Assembly: GCF_026342735.1 (NCBI RefSeq)
Contig: NZ_JAPEMM010000001.1
Location: 1,364,001 to 1,428,000 of the forward strand
Reading direction: 5' to 3'
DNA from: Streptomyces sp. NBC_00193
GTDB lineage: Bacteria; Actinomycetota; Actinomycetes; Streptomycetales; Streptomycetaceae
DNA length: 64,000 nucleotides
Below are positions 26,606 to 34,949 of the stretch, piece by piece; within the stretch, counting starts at the first letter, position 1; the number at the start of each line of letters is the position of its first letter. The position numbers and the translations under genes were made by a program. Under the pieces are notes generated by a model. The model was not told the DNA's origin, made no database searches, and saw nothing but the letters and a program-made list of their open reading frames with translations.

Positions 26606-27351
26606 GAGACACCCGGTCCGATCCGCGAGACGATTTCGTCCCAGTACCCGGGCATCGACGCCCAGGGATCCCGGTCCGCGGCCCCGCGCCGGTCGGTGAA
26701 CCAGATGGTCCCCGCACCCTGCCAGCGGGCGATCCGGAGCGCTTCCTCCAGGTGCGTGCGCGGTACTCCGTGCACGAGGTGGCAGAAGGTCTCGGGCGGA
26801 TGGTCGGCCGTCCACTCCGCCACCTGCGACCAGCGGTAGTCGGCCCACGTGCCGGCGAAGGTGACCAGCTGATCTGCGGTTTCCGTGTACCCCTCGTAGG
26901 GGTGGGTGCCGTGTCCGAGGACGATCCGCAGGCCGTCGCCGAGCCCCCGCAGGGTGTCCGCGACCCGGCGCACGAACGCCAGCTCCGCCTTTCCGGCCGG
27001 GGCGTCCGCGAGGTAGAAGCCGTCGGCCCCGTACCAGTCCCGGAAGCGGTGGGCGTCGGAGACGAGCTCCCCGAAGGACCGCTCGCCGTCTCGCATGGCG
27101 AGATGCCCGAGGATCGCGCCGCCCGCCCTACGGAGCTTCGCGGCCGCCTCCGTGCAGTGCGGGTCGGGCCGGCCGCCCGGCCCGTCCGTGACGTTGAGGA
27201 CGGCCCAGTGCAGGGGCGTCCCGGGCCGGGACAGCTCGGCCCACTCCACCGGCGCCAGCAGCGGGTGCGCGTACCCCGGGACGCCTAAACCGAGCCGGCC
27301 CGCCTCGGTGGCGGCCTGGCCGGCCGCCGGCGGGGTGGTCAGATGCGGCAC
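26599..27351 (-). CDS. Spherulin-4 / GH135-like protein
   Basis: This is a 250-residue TIM-barrel-type protein of the spherulation-specific family 4. It has the N-terminal GLGVPGYAHPLL strand, HWAVLNVTDGPG and the strand-4 motif GADGFYLADAP (residues 108-118). Fungal relatives (Sph3, GH135) cleave galactosaminogalactan. There is no signal peptide, so it appears cytoplasmic. Most relatives I recall place an acid right after the hydrophobic triplet (FYLD/IFFDE); here it is Ala115-Asp116. GTG at 27351 follows GGAGG by four bases and overlaps the epimerase stop by 13 bases; the frame stays open to 27459. Last gene of the PelF-type operon. Confidence 0.78.
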   Translation of the reverse strand: MPHLTTPPAAGQAATEAGRLGLGVPGYAHPLLAPVEWAELSRPGTPLHWAVLNVTDGPGGRPDPHCTEAAAKLRRAGGAILGHLAMRDGERSFGELVSDAHRFRDWYGADGFYLADAPAGKAELAFVRRVADTLRGLGDGLRIVLGHGTHPYEGYTETADQLVTFAGTWADYRWSQVAEWTADHPPETFCHLVHGVPRTHLEEALRIARWQGAGTIWFTDRRGAADRDPWASMPGYWDEIVSRIGPGVSE

Positions 27352-28355
27352 GCCGCCTCCATCCAGATGTCCGCGAGGGACTCCTCCAGGTTGATCCGCG
27401 GCCGCCAGCCGAGCCGGTCGCGGGCGGTACGGACGTCCGCCTGCTGCCAGGCTCCGCACCCGTCCGGGTAGGGGTAGGGCGGCTGGGCGGTCGCGGCGGC
27501 GAGCTGCTCGGCCGTGGCCTCGGAGCGCGGGGAGCCGATGGCGGCGAGCCCGGAGGGACGGCCCGGGTGCCCGTGCGCCTGCGGGTGCTGGGCGTGCTGC
27601 GGTACGTCGATCTCGTGCAGCGAGCCTCCGTACCCGGCGACCCGTGCCAGCACGGCGGCCGCGTCGCGCAGCCGGACCGCCCGGCCGGTGCCGATGTTGA
27701 CGACGCCCTGGGCCGCCGACAGCGAGGCGGCGTGCACCGCCCGCGCCACGTCCCGGACGTCGACGAAGTCGCGCTGGACGCCGAGCCCGCTGAGCTTGAG
27801 CTCGCCGTCCCCGGCCTGCATCGCGCGCCGCATGGCTTCGGCGAGCCGGCCGAGGGGGGATCCGGCGGGGGTGCCGGGGCCGACGGGCGAGAAGACCCGC
27901 AGGACGACGGCGTCCAGCCCGGAGCCGAGCACGAGCTCGGTGGCGGCCAGTTTGCTGACTCCGTAGGGCCCTCCCGGTCTGGGGACGGCGTCCTCGGCCG
28001 TGGAGGACCCGGGCTGGCTGGGCCCGTACTCGGCGGCGCAGCCCAGCTGGACGAGCCGGGCGCCGCAGCCGCTGCGGCGCAGCGATTCGCAGATCGTGGC
28101 GACGGCGACCGTGTTGTGCCGGGTGAGCTCGCGGGCACCGCCGCGGGTGGCTCCCGCGCAGTTGATGACGACGCCCGGGTGGACGGCGTCGAGGAACCGG
28201 GTGAGCGCGCCGGGGCTGCCGGTGGCGAGGTCGAATCGGACGTCGGCGTCGTCGCCGCGGCCGAGCGCGGTGAGCTGGACCGCGGGGTCGGCGAGCAGCC
28301 GGTCCGCGACGTAGCGCCCGAGGTATCCGTTGGCTCCGATCAGCAACACCCTCAT
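27339..28355 (-). CDS. NAD-dependent sugar epimerase/dehydratase
   Basis: This 338-residue extended short-chain dehydrogenase has the NAD motif GANGYLG (7-13), catalytic Tyr131-x3-Lys135 (YGVSK) and VQRDFVDVRDVARAVH. It probably modifies a nucleotide sugar such as UDP-Glc/GalNAc for the adjacent PelF-type transferase; the substrate is inferred. It is preceded by a tiny coupled reading frame (28352-28390) that carries the only good ribosome binding site. Confidence 0.85.
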   Translation of the reverse strand: MRVLLIGANGYLGRYVADRLLADPAVQLTALGRGDDADVRFDLATGSPGALTRFLDAVHPGVVINCAGATRGGARELTRHNTVAVATICESLRRSGCGARLVQLGCAAEYGPSQPGSSTAEDAVPRPGGPYGVSKLAATELVLGSGLDAVVLRVFSPVGPGTPAGSPLGRLAEAMRRAMQAGDGELKLSGLGVQRDFVDVRDVARAVHAASLSAAQGVVNIGTGRAVRLRDAAAVLARVAGYGGSLHEIDVPQHAQHPQAHGHPGRPSGLAAIGSPRSEATAEQLAAATAQPPYPYPDGCGAWQQADVRTARDRLGWRPRINLEESLADIWMEAACRI

Positions 28356-28390
28356 CGCGCGGCCCCTTGGTTGGTTGGCTGGCCGGTCAT
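28352..28390 (-). CDS. Possible 12-residue coupling peptide ahead of the epimerase
   Basis: ATG at 28390 has AAGGAG nine bases upstream and encodes MTGQPTNQGAAR. Its TGA overlaps the epimerase ATG (ATGA at 28355-28352). The epimerase has no RBS of its own at usual spacing, so translation may depend on this frame. It may be chance. Confidence 0.4.
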   Translation of the reverse strand: MTGQPTNQGAAR

Positions 28391-28463
28391 GTCCTGTTTC
28401 TCCTTGCTGGATGGGTGGATCGGGGTAGGGGGTACGGCGCTTCGGTGTCTGCTTCCGAAGGTT

Positions 28464-29381
28464 TCAGGGGCGCTGCGCGTGCGCGGAGGCCCGCGACAGC
28501 GCGAGGACGGCGGGTACGAGGACTCCCGCGGCGGCGGCGAACGGCGCCGCCGGGACCGGGAGCAGGGCGAGTACGAGGGCCAGGGCCGCCGCGAGGGCTC
28601 CGCGGGGGGCTCCGTGACGGAGCAGCAGCCGGGTCAGGAGGAGCAGCACCGCGAGCGGTACGGCCACCGCCAGGGTGGTCCCGGCCAGCGCGGCCGCCCC
28701 CGCGGCGGCCGCGGCGTACAGCGCGAGCGTCCCGAGGAGCAGCGGTCTCACCCCGTCGGCGAAGTCCTCCAGGGCCCGGCTCCCGGCGAGTCTGCGCCGG
28801 GCCCGGGCCGCGAAGACGGCGCCGGCCAGGTACCCGGGGGCGACGGCCACGGCCAGGGCGGTCCCGAGCGGGGTCCCGTACCGGTGGACGGCCCAGCCGA
28901 GGGCGGCGGCGGCCAGCAGGTACACGGCGACGGGGAACCTGCCCCCGGCTGCCCGGCCGGGCCGTCCGAGCGCGGCGACGGTGACGAGCACCGCCAGGGC
29001 TCCGGCCCAGGGCACGCCGGCTGCGGCCGCGCCGAGGGCGAGGGCCCCGGGCAGCAGCGCGTAGCCGAAGCCCCGTACCGCCTTGGCGTGGACCGGGATC
29101 CCGGCCGGAGGGGCGGGCGGGGTCCCGTCGCGGGGGGTCCGGGCGTAGAGCTCCTCCGCGAGGGAGAAGACGTCCCGGTGGCGGAACCGTGCGGCGGTGC
29201 GGTCGGTGATGCCGTGCGCCTCCAGCCCGGCGGCGATCTCCAGCGGGTCCACGGCGTGTTCGCAGAGCTCCCGGTGGCGGTGGAGCAGCGCCTTGACGGG
29301 GTCCCCGGCGGAGCGGGCCCGGCGGGGCGGGGGCGGGGGCGGGTCCATGGCGGGGACGGCTTCGTCCAGGGGCACGGTCAT
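28464..29381 (-). CDS. Polytopic membrane protein of the PelF-type operon
   Basis: This is a 305-residue protein. Residues ~20-80 are soluble and His/Arg/Glu-rich (KALLHRHRELCEHAVDPLEIA ... RFRHRDVFSLAEELYAR, a small helical domain). The rest holds about eight to nine Ala/Leu-rich TM helices. I do not recognise a family. The ATG overlaps the stop of the glycosyltransferase (ATGA), so the two are co-translated. By position it could be the membrane partner of a polysaccharide synthase, in the place of PelE/PelG; that is only a guess from context. Confidence 0.75.
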   Translation of the reverse strand: MTVPLDEAVPAMDPPPPPPRRARSAGDPVKALLHRHRELCEHAVDPLEIAAGLEAHGITDRTAARFRHRDVFSLAEELYARTPRDGTPPAPPAGIPVHAKAVRGFGYALLPGALALGAAAAGVPWAGALAVLVTVAALGRPGRAAGGRFPVAVYLLAAAALGWAVHRYGTPLGTALAVAVAPGYLAGAVFAARARRRLAGSRALEDFADGVRPLLLGTLALYAAAAAGAAALAGTTLAVAVPLAVLLLLTRLLLRHGAPRGALAAALALVLALLPVPAAPFAAAAGVLVPAVLALSRASAHAQRP

Positions 29382-31147
29382 GCGGAGGCCTCCGGACTCG
29401 CGGCGCGCTCGGCACGGGCGGCGGGCACCATGAGCCCCGGATGCGCCTCGACGTCGTCCCCCCGGATCGGGGGTTCGGCCGGGTCGGCGGCGGACGGGGC
29501 GGCGGGTTCGGGGTGCGGGGTGGCCCAGGTGGGGGTGGCCCAGTGGCCCGGGACGCGGGCCTCGGGCGGCTGCTCGAAGGGCACCCCGGTGCCGTCGGGG
29601 CGGGCCGGGCCTCGGGCGAGCAGCCTCAGGTAGGACTCCTGGAAGGCGGCGACGTTCTGCTCGACGGTGAAGAGTTCGAGGGCCCGCGCCCGGGCGGCCG
29701 ACCCGAGCCGCTGGGCCCGCTCGGGGTCCTGCAGCAGCGTGACGCAGGCCTCGGCGAGCGCGCGCGGATTGCGCGGCGGCACCACGAGCCCGGTGCCGCC
29801 GATCACCTCGACGACGGCGCCGACGTCGGTGGACACCGTGGCCCGGCCGCAGAACATCGCCTCGGCCAGGGTGATGGGGAACCCCTCGATGACGGAGGAG
29901 AGCACCACCACCCGCCCGGAGCCGTACGCGTGGGCCGGGGACGGGGCGTCGGGTCCGCCGATCTCCTCGAAGGTGACCGGGTTCTCGCCGACCGCGTGAG
30001 CATCCGCGGCCTCGTCGGGGAAGAGCTGCGCGGCGAGCGAGCGGCAGTCGGCCAGGTAGCCGTGCCCGACCTCGTGGTTGGCCGCTGCGGCCGGGCCGCC
30101 GGAGCCCGCGGCGGCGGAGCCCGTCCCGACGGCGGTCGCGAAGATCCGCAGCCGGGCGCGCGGTTCGGCCCGGCGCACCTCGGCGAAGGCGTGCAGCAGG
30201 GCGATCAGGTCCTTGGCGGGGTCCACCCGGCCGACCCAGACCAGCGTGTGCGGGTCCCCGCACGCCGGGTCCTCGCCCACGGCGGCGAATCGGTCCGCCT
30301 CCATCCCGGGGTAGACCGTGCGCAGCCGCTCGCGGGAGGCGCCGCAGCGTTCCTGCCAGCGCCGGGCGTGCGCGTTGCCGGGGGTGAGCAGGTCGGCCTG
30401 GGAGTAGATCTCGCCGGCCAGCCGGGTGTGGAAGGCCGCGAGCAGGGCCCGTACGGCCGGCCGCTCGTCCCGCGCGGAGTGCGCGAGGTAGTGGGCCCGG
30501 AGCTGGACCCCGTACTCGGTGACCAGGAGCGGCACTCCGAAGAAGCGTTTGGCCAGGAGCCCGGGGAGCGCCGCCACCCCGCCCGCGGCCGCGTGGCAGA
30601 CGTCGACCTCGCGCAGGTCCTCGTACCAGTCCAGGGACAACGGCCGCAGCATCCGCTCCAGTTCGTCCACGAACTCCAGCAGGTCCGCGACCTGCGCCCG
30701 CTGTACGGCCCTGCTCGCCTCGGGGGCGCGACAGGCGGACTCCACCGCCCGTACGGCCGTCTCCGAGCGCAGTGCCGCGTACAGCCCGCCCTCTTCCCAG
30801 GCGAGCGCGGCCAGCCCGTACAGCCCGTCCGCGAACCGTGCGGGGTCGGCTCCGCAGATCCCGCGGACCAGTTCGGTGAAGGCGGCGGCGAAGCGGCGGC
30901 GCTCGCGGCGGCGGTAGCTGCGCCCGTCATCGGCCGGCGCCCACAGCGGGGCGGTCCGCACCCGGGTGACGTGGGAGGGCAGCGGCACCCGGCCGCGCTC
31001 CTCCTGTTCGGCGCTGCGGCTCAGGGCGTAGAGCTCGAACTCGTGCTGGGGAAGCCCGCGCACGAGCCGGTCGCACCACAGCCTCGCTTCCCCCGTCGCA
31101 TACGGATAACCACCTTCCGTGAGCAGTCCGATCCGCACGAGTGGCAC
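29378..31147 (-). CDS. PelF-type GT4 glycosyltransferase (DUF3492 + GT-B)
   Basis: This 589-residue protein begins RIGLLTEGGYPYATGEARLWCDRLVRGLP, shown here in two parts: LLTEGGYPYATGE is the DUF3492/PelF hallmark. Residues ~290-530 are the GT4 nucleotide-sugar domain, with LVWVGRVDPAKDL and the E-x7-E motif in SVIEGFPITLAEAM near 416-430. A Pro-rich tail follows. PelF polymerises galactosamine-rich Pel exopolysaccharide in Pseudomonas. Here the gene heads a four-gene operon with a membrane protein, an epimerase and a GH135-like protein. GTG at 31147 is preceded by GGGAGATCGGGG. Confidence 0.88.
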   Translation of the reverse strand: MPLVRIGLLTEGGYPYATGEARLWCDRLVRGLPQHEFELYALSRSAEQEERGRVPLPSHVTRVRTAPLWAPADDGRSYRRRERRRFAAAFTELVRGICGADPARFADGLYGLAALAWEEGGLYAALRSETAVRAVESACRAPEASRAVQRAQVADLLEFVDELERMLRPLSLDWYEDLREVDVCHAAAGGVAALPGLLAKRFFGVPLLVTEYGVQLRAHYLAHSARDERPAVRALLAAFHTRLAGEIYSQADLLTPGNAHARRWQERCGASRERLRTVYPGMEADRFAAVGEDPACGDPHTLVWVGRVDPAKDLIALLHAFAEVRRAEPRARLRIFATAVGTGSAAAGSGGPAAAANHEVGHGYLADCRSLAAQLFPDEAADAHAVGENPVTFEEIGGPDAPSPAHAYGSGRVVVLSSVIEGFPITLAEAMFCGRATVSTDVGAVVEVIGGTGLVVPPRNPRALAEACVTLLQDPERAQRLGSAARARALELFTVEQNVAAFQESYLRLLARGPARPDGTGVPFEQPPEARVPGHWATPTWATPHPEPAAPSAADPAEPPIRGDDVEAHPGLMVPAARAERAASPEASA

Positions 31148-31222
31148 CCCCGATCTCCCGTTTCAGGCGGTCTCCGTCGGTCCGGCGACCCGCCGGATAC
31201 GAACTCAAGCGGATATGCCGAA

Positions 31223-31250
31223 GGCGCGACGGACGGTTGTCCGTCGCGCC
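31223..31250. terminator. Perfect hairpin between the ABC and PelF-type operons
   Basis: Twelve-base arms GGCGCGACGGAC/GTCCGTCGCGCC flank a four-base loop, 76 bases before the glycosyltransferase start. It may end the ABC-transporter transcript or act as an attenuator in the glycosyltransferase leader. The rest of the gap (31148-31324) shows no clear promoter. Confidence 0.6.
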
Positions 31251-31324
31251 ACCGGAAGGGGTGAAGAGTCGTAACTTTCCCGTACGGTTCGCGTTCGAGC
31301 ACGCTAAGAACTACTAGGAGCGGT

Positions 31325-32980
31325 CTACGAAGCCCCCGCGAGCACTCCCCCGGAACGGCGCCGGCCGAGCCGGCGGGCGGCGGCCAGGGCCGGGTCGAGG
31401 GACGGGACGGCGGCCAGCAGCTCCCGGGTGTAGGCGTGGGACGGCCGGTCGTAGACCTCGTCGACGGGACCCTCCTCCACGATCACCCCGCCCCGCATGA
31501 CCGCGACCCGGTCGCTGACCTGACGCACCACCGCGAGGTCGTGCGCGATGAACACCAGCGCGATGCCGAGCTCCCGCTGGAGCTCGGCCAGCAGGGCGGT
31601 GACCTGCGCTTGCGTGGTCACGTCGAGGGCCGAGACGGGCTCGTCGCAGACGATCAGCCGGGGCCGGGGCGCGAGGGCGCGGGCGATGCCGACGCGCTGG
31701 CGCTGGCCTCCGCTGAACTCGTGCGGGTACCGGTCGTAGTGGGCCTCCTCCAGCCCCACCCGGACCAGCAGTTCGCCGACCCGGTCCCGGATCGCCCGCC
31801 CGTCCTTCTCGCCCGCCGCGCGCAGCGGGTCCGCGATGGACTCGCCGATCGAACGGCGCGGGTTGAGCGAGGACACCGGGTCCTGGAACACCATCTGCAC
31901 CCCGGGGACCACCCCGACGCTCTCCGCCCCGTCCCGCCGGACCTGCCCGGAGGTGGGCTCCAGCAGCCCGACGAGCATCCGCCCGAGGGTGCTCTTGCCG
32001 CTGCCGCTCTCCCCGACGATCCCCAGCGTCTCCCCGCCCCGCACGAAGACCGACACCCCGCCCACGGCCTCCACCCGCCGCTTCCCCCGCCCGAACTCCT
32101 TCCGCAGCGAAAAGGCCTCGACGACGGGCAACTCCGGCTCCACCGGGGCCGCTTCCGCCCCCGGCCGGGGCGCCCCCACCGCGTCGAGCCTCGGCACCGA
32201 CGCCAGCAGGGCAGCGGTGTACGGATCGGCCGGAGCCGACAGCACCGAATCCACCGGGCCCCGCTCGACCACCGCCCCGTCCCTCATCACGAGCACCGCG
32301 TCCACGTTCTCCGCCGCCACGCCCACGTCGTGCGTGACCAGCAGCAGCCCGAGCCCGCGCTCCTCCCGCAGCCCGTGCAGCAGGTCGAGGATCTGCGCCT
32401 GCACGGTGACGTCCAGCGCCGTGGTCGGCTCGTCCGCGATCAGCAGCTTCGGCTCGCACGCCAACGCCATCGCGATCAGGGCTCGTTGACGCATGCCCCC
32501 GCTGAACTCGTGCGGCCGCGCCCGGGATCGGCGCACCGCGTCGGGTATGCCCACCCGGTCCAGCACCTCCACCGCCCGGGCCCGCGCCGCACGCCGCGTC
32601 ACGGAGGCGTGCACCCGGTACACCTCGGCGATCTGGTCGCCGATGGCGTAGTACGGGTCCAGGGAGCTCAGCGGGTCCTGGAAGACCATCGCGGCGACGG
32701 CCCCGCGCAGCTCCCGGAGCTGGGCCGGGGAGGCCGCACCCACGTCGGTGCCGCCGACCCGGACGGTGCCGCCGAGCCGCGCACCGGTGCCGTGGTGCAG
32801 CCCCAACAGGGCTGCGGCGACCGTGGACTTGCCGCTTCCGGACTCCCCCACGATGCCCAGGGCGCGGCCGGGCTCCAGGGTGAAGGACACCCCGTCCACG
32901 GCCCGTACGTACTCCCCCAGCCGGCCGACCGGGAACTCGACGGTGAGGCCGGTGACGTCCACCAGCGAAGCGTCTCTCAT
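31325..32980 (-). CDS. Oligopeptide/nickel-type ABC transporter, fused double ATPase
   Basis: This 551-residue protein carries two complete ABC domains (DppD and DppF types fused). Walker A GESGSGKST occurs twice (near 43 and 325), with signatures FSGGMRQRALIAMAL and FSGGQRQRVGIARAL, and DEPTTALD and DEPVSALD as Walker B/D-loops. It powers uptake through the two permeases upstream. The ATG overlaps the upstream permease stop (ATGA). Confidence 0.94.
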   Translation of the reverse strand: MRDASLVDVTGLTVEFPVGRLGEYVRAVDGVSFTLEPGRALGIVGESGSGKSTVAAALLGLHHGTGARLGGTVRVGGTDVGAASPAQLRELRGAVAAMVFQDPLSSLDPYYAIGDQIAEVYRVHASVTRRAARARAVEVLDRVGIPDAVRRSRARPHEFSGGMRQRALIAMALACEPKLLIADEPTTALDVTVQAQILDLLHGLREERGLGLLLVTHDVGVAAENVDAVLVMRDGAVVERGPVDSVLSAPADPYTAALLASVPRLDAVGAPRPGAEAAPVEPELPVVEAFSLRKEFGRGKRRVEAVGGVSVFVRGGETLGIVGESGSGKSTLGRMLVGLLEPTSGQVRRDGAESVGVVPGVQMVFQDPVSSLNPRRSIGESIADPLRAAGEKDGRAIRDRVGELLVRVGLEEAHYDRYPHEFSGGQRQRVGIARALAPRPRLIVCDEPVSALDVTTQAQVTALLAELQRELGIALVFIAHDLAVVRQVSDRVAVMRGGVIVEEGPVDEVYDRPSHAYTRELLAAVPSLDPALAAARRLGRRRSGGVLAGAS

Positions 32981-33969
32981 GCCAGAACCACCCTTCGGTC
33001 CGCGACGGCGTACAGCACGTCGGCGACGACGCCCGCGAGCACGACGGCCGCGCCGATGGCGAGCACCACGCCCACCACCACCGGCAGGTCCACCACCCGC
33101 ACGCCGTCGATGAGGGTCTTGCCGAGCCCGGGGATCCCGAACAGCGACTCGGTCAGCACGGCGCCGCCGATCATCGTGCCGAAGTCCACGGCACTGAGCG
33201 CGATCACCGGGGCCACGGCGCCCCGCACGGCGTGCCGGGTCACGATGGCCCGCTCCCCGACCCCGTAGGCGCGGAAGGTGCGGATGTGGTCCTCAGCGAG
33301 CGTCTCCAGGGTGGAACTACGGCTCAACCGGGCGTACTTGGCACTCTCGAAGAAGCCGAGGGTCACCCAGGGCAGCAGCATGTTCCACGCCCACTGCTCG
33401 GGATCGTCGCCGAACGGCACGTACGTGGGGAAGGGCAGCCACTGGAGGTAGGCGCAGACGGCCATGAGCAGCAGCAGCCCGAGGATGAAGACGGGGGTGC
33501 CGGTGGCGGCGAGGGTGAGCACGGTCAGGGCCCGCTCGGTGAGCCCGCCCCGGCGCAGCGCGGAGAGCAGTCCGGTGCCGACGCCGATCACGAGCCAGAT
33601 CACCAGCGCGCCCAGCGCCAGCGACAGCGTGGCGGGGAGCCGCTCCAGCAGCAGCGCGGTGACCTGCTGGTCGTTCTGGTACGAGAATCCGAGGCAGGGC
33701 GCGTCGCAGTGCAGGACGAGCCCGGCGCCGCCGGAGTAGTCCCGGCCCACCAGCAGTCCCTGGAGGAAGTTCAGGTACTGCGCGACGGTCGACTCGTTCA
33801 GCCCGAGCTGTTCGCGCACCTGGGCGATCTGCGCCGGGTTGCAGCGCTCCCCGCAGGCGAGGCGGGCGGGGTCGCCGGGGACCAGGTAGAAGAGGGCGTA
33901 GATCACGACGGACAGGGCGAGCAGCACGAGCAGGGCGCCGCCGGTCCGTTTGAGCACGAAGCGGGTCAC
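32977..33969 (-). CDS. Oligopeptide-type ABC permease (DppB family)
   Basis: This 330-residue inner-membrane permease has the DppB/OppB N-terminal helix (LLVLLALSVVIYALFYLVPGD), a Cys-containing external loop (CGERCNPAQ ... LHCDAPCLG) not usual in the family, and the conserved coupling segment AYGVGERAIVTRHAVRGAVAP. GTG overlaps the stop of the DppC-like gene (GTGA). Confidence 0.93.
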   Translation of the reverse strand: MTRFVLKRTGGALLVLLALSVVIYALFYLVPGDPARLACGERCNPAQIAQVREQLGLNESTVAQYLNFLQGLLVGRDYSGGAGLVLHCDAPCLGFSYQNDQQVTALLLERLPATLSLALGALVIWLVIGVGTGLLSALRRGGLTERALTVLTLAATGTPVFILGLLLLMAVCAYLQWLPFPTYVPFGDDPEQWAWNMLLPWVTLGFFESAKYARLSRSSTLETLAEDHIRTFRAYGVGERAIVTRHAVRGAVAPVIALSAVDFGTMIGGAVLTESLFGIPGLGKTLIDGVRVVDLPVVVGVVLAIGAAVVLAGVVADVLYAVADRRVVLA

Positions 33970-34949
33970 GCCTTGCGCTCCTTTCTGGTGCCGACCCTCA
34001 GCCGCGAGTCCTCGCGCGGGTCGAGGGCCGTGCGGACGGCGTCGCCGAGGACCGTGAAGGCGAGCACGGTGACGAAGAGCAGCCCGGCGGGGAGCAGGAC
34101 GTAGGTGGGGTCGGCGCGGAACCAGGTCTGGGCGCTGGAGAGCATCTGCCCCCACGAGGGGGTGGGCGGCTTCACGCCGACCCCGAGGAAGGACAGCGAG
34201 GCCTCGACCACCATGGCGGTGGGCACCTTGATCGCGGCGAGGGTGATGACGGGCGCCGCCAGGGAGGGCAGCAGTTCCCGGCGGGCGATCCGCAGCGTGC
34301 CGTTGCCCGAGAGCCGGGCGGCGTCCACGAAGTCCAGTTCCTTGAGGGAGAGGGTCTGGGCGCGCACCATCCGGGCGAGGCCGCCCCAGTCGAGCAGTCC
34401 GATGACCAGGATCAGCAGCAGCGGCCGCGGGAACCCGGCAGGGACGACGGCGGTGAGGGCGATGGCCACCACCAGCAGGGGCAGGGCGATCATCACGTCG
34501 GTGAACCGGCTGACGAGCTGGCCGGCGAACCGGCCGCCGAGCGCGGCGGCGAGTCCGACGCCGACCCCGACGAGGACCTGTACGAGGGTGGCGCCGAGGG
34601 CGACGAGCAGGGAGATCCGGGCGCCGTAGAGCAGCCGGGTGAACAGGTCGCGGCCGGTGCCCGGTTCGACGCCGAGCCAGTGCTCGCCGGAGATCCCGCC
34701 GAAGGAGCCGAGCGGGACGCCGCCGCGCGCGGAGTCGACGAGCTCGTCGTGGTAGGCGTTCGGGTCCTGGCCGGTGAGGTGGGCGAACAGCGGTGCGGTG
34801 AGGGCGAGCAGGACGAGGAGCGCCAGGACGGCGGCCGCCGCCACGGCCGAGGGCCGGGCGCGCAGCCGCCGCAGGACCTGCCGCCCGGCGCCCGGCCCCG
34901 GGGCGGTGACCCCGGGTCCGGACGCCGACTGGTGGGCGAGGAGGGTCAC
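33966..34949 (-). CDS. Oligopeptide-type ABC permease (DppC family)
   Basis: This 327-residue permease has the DppC N-terminal OppC_N helix (AVLALLVLLALTAPLF), HWLGVEPGTGRDLFTRLLYGAR, the EAA-like loop ARLSGNGTLRIARRELLPS and the closing SFLGVGVKPPTPSWG. GTG overlaps the stop of the binding-protein gene. Confidence 0.94.
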   Translation of the reverse strand: MTLLAHQSASGPGVTAPGPGAGRQVLRRLRARPSAVAAAAVLALLVLLALTAPLFAHLTGQDPNAYHDELVDSARGGVPLGSFGGISGEHWLGVEPGTGRDLFTRLLYGARISLLVALGATLVQVLVGVGVGLAAALGGRFAGQLVSRFTDVMIALPLLVVAIALTAVVPAGFPRPLLLILVIGLLDWGGLARMVRAQTLSLKELDFVDAARLSGNGTLRIARRELLPSLAAPVITLAAIKVPTAMVVEASLSFLGVGVKPPTPSWGQMLSSAQTWFRADPTYVLLPAGLLFVTVLAFTVLGDAVRTALDPREDSRLRVGTRKERKA

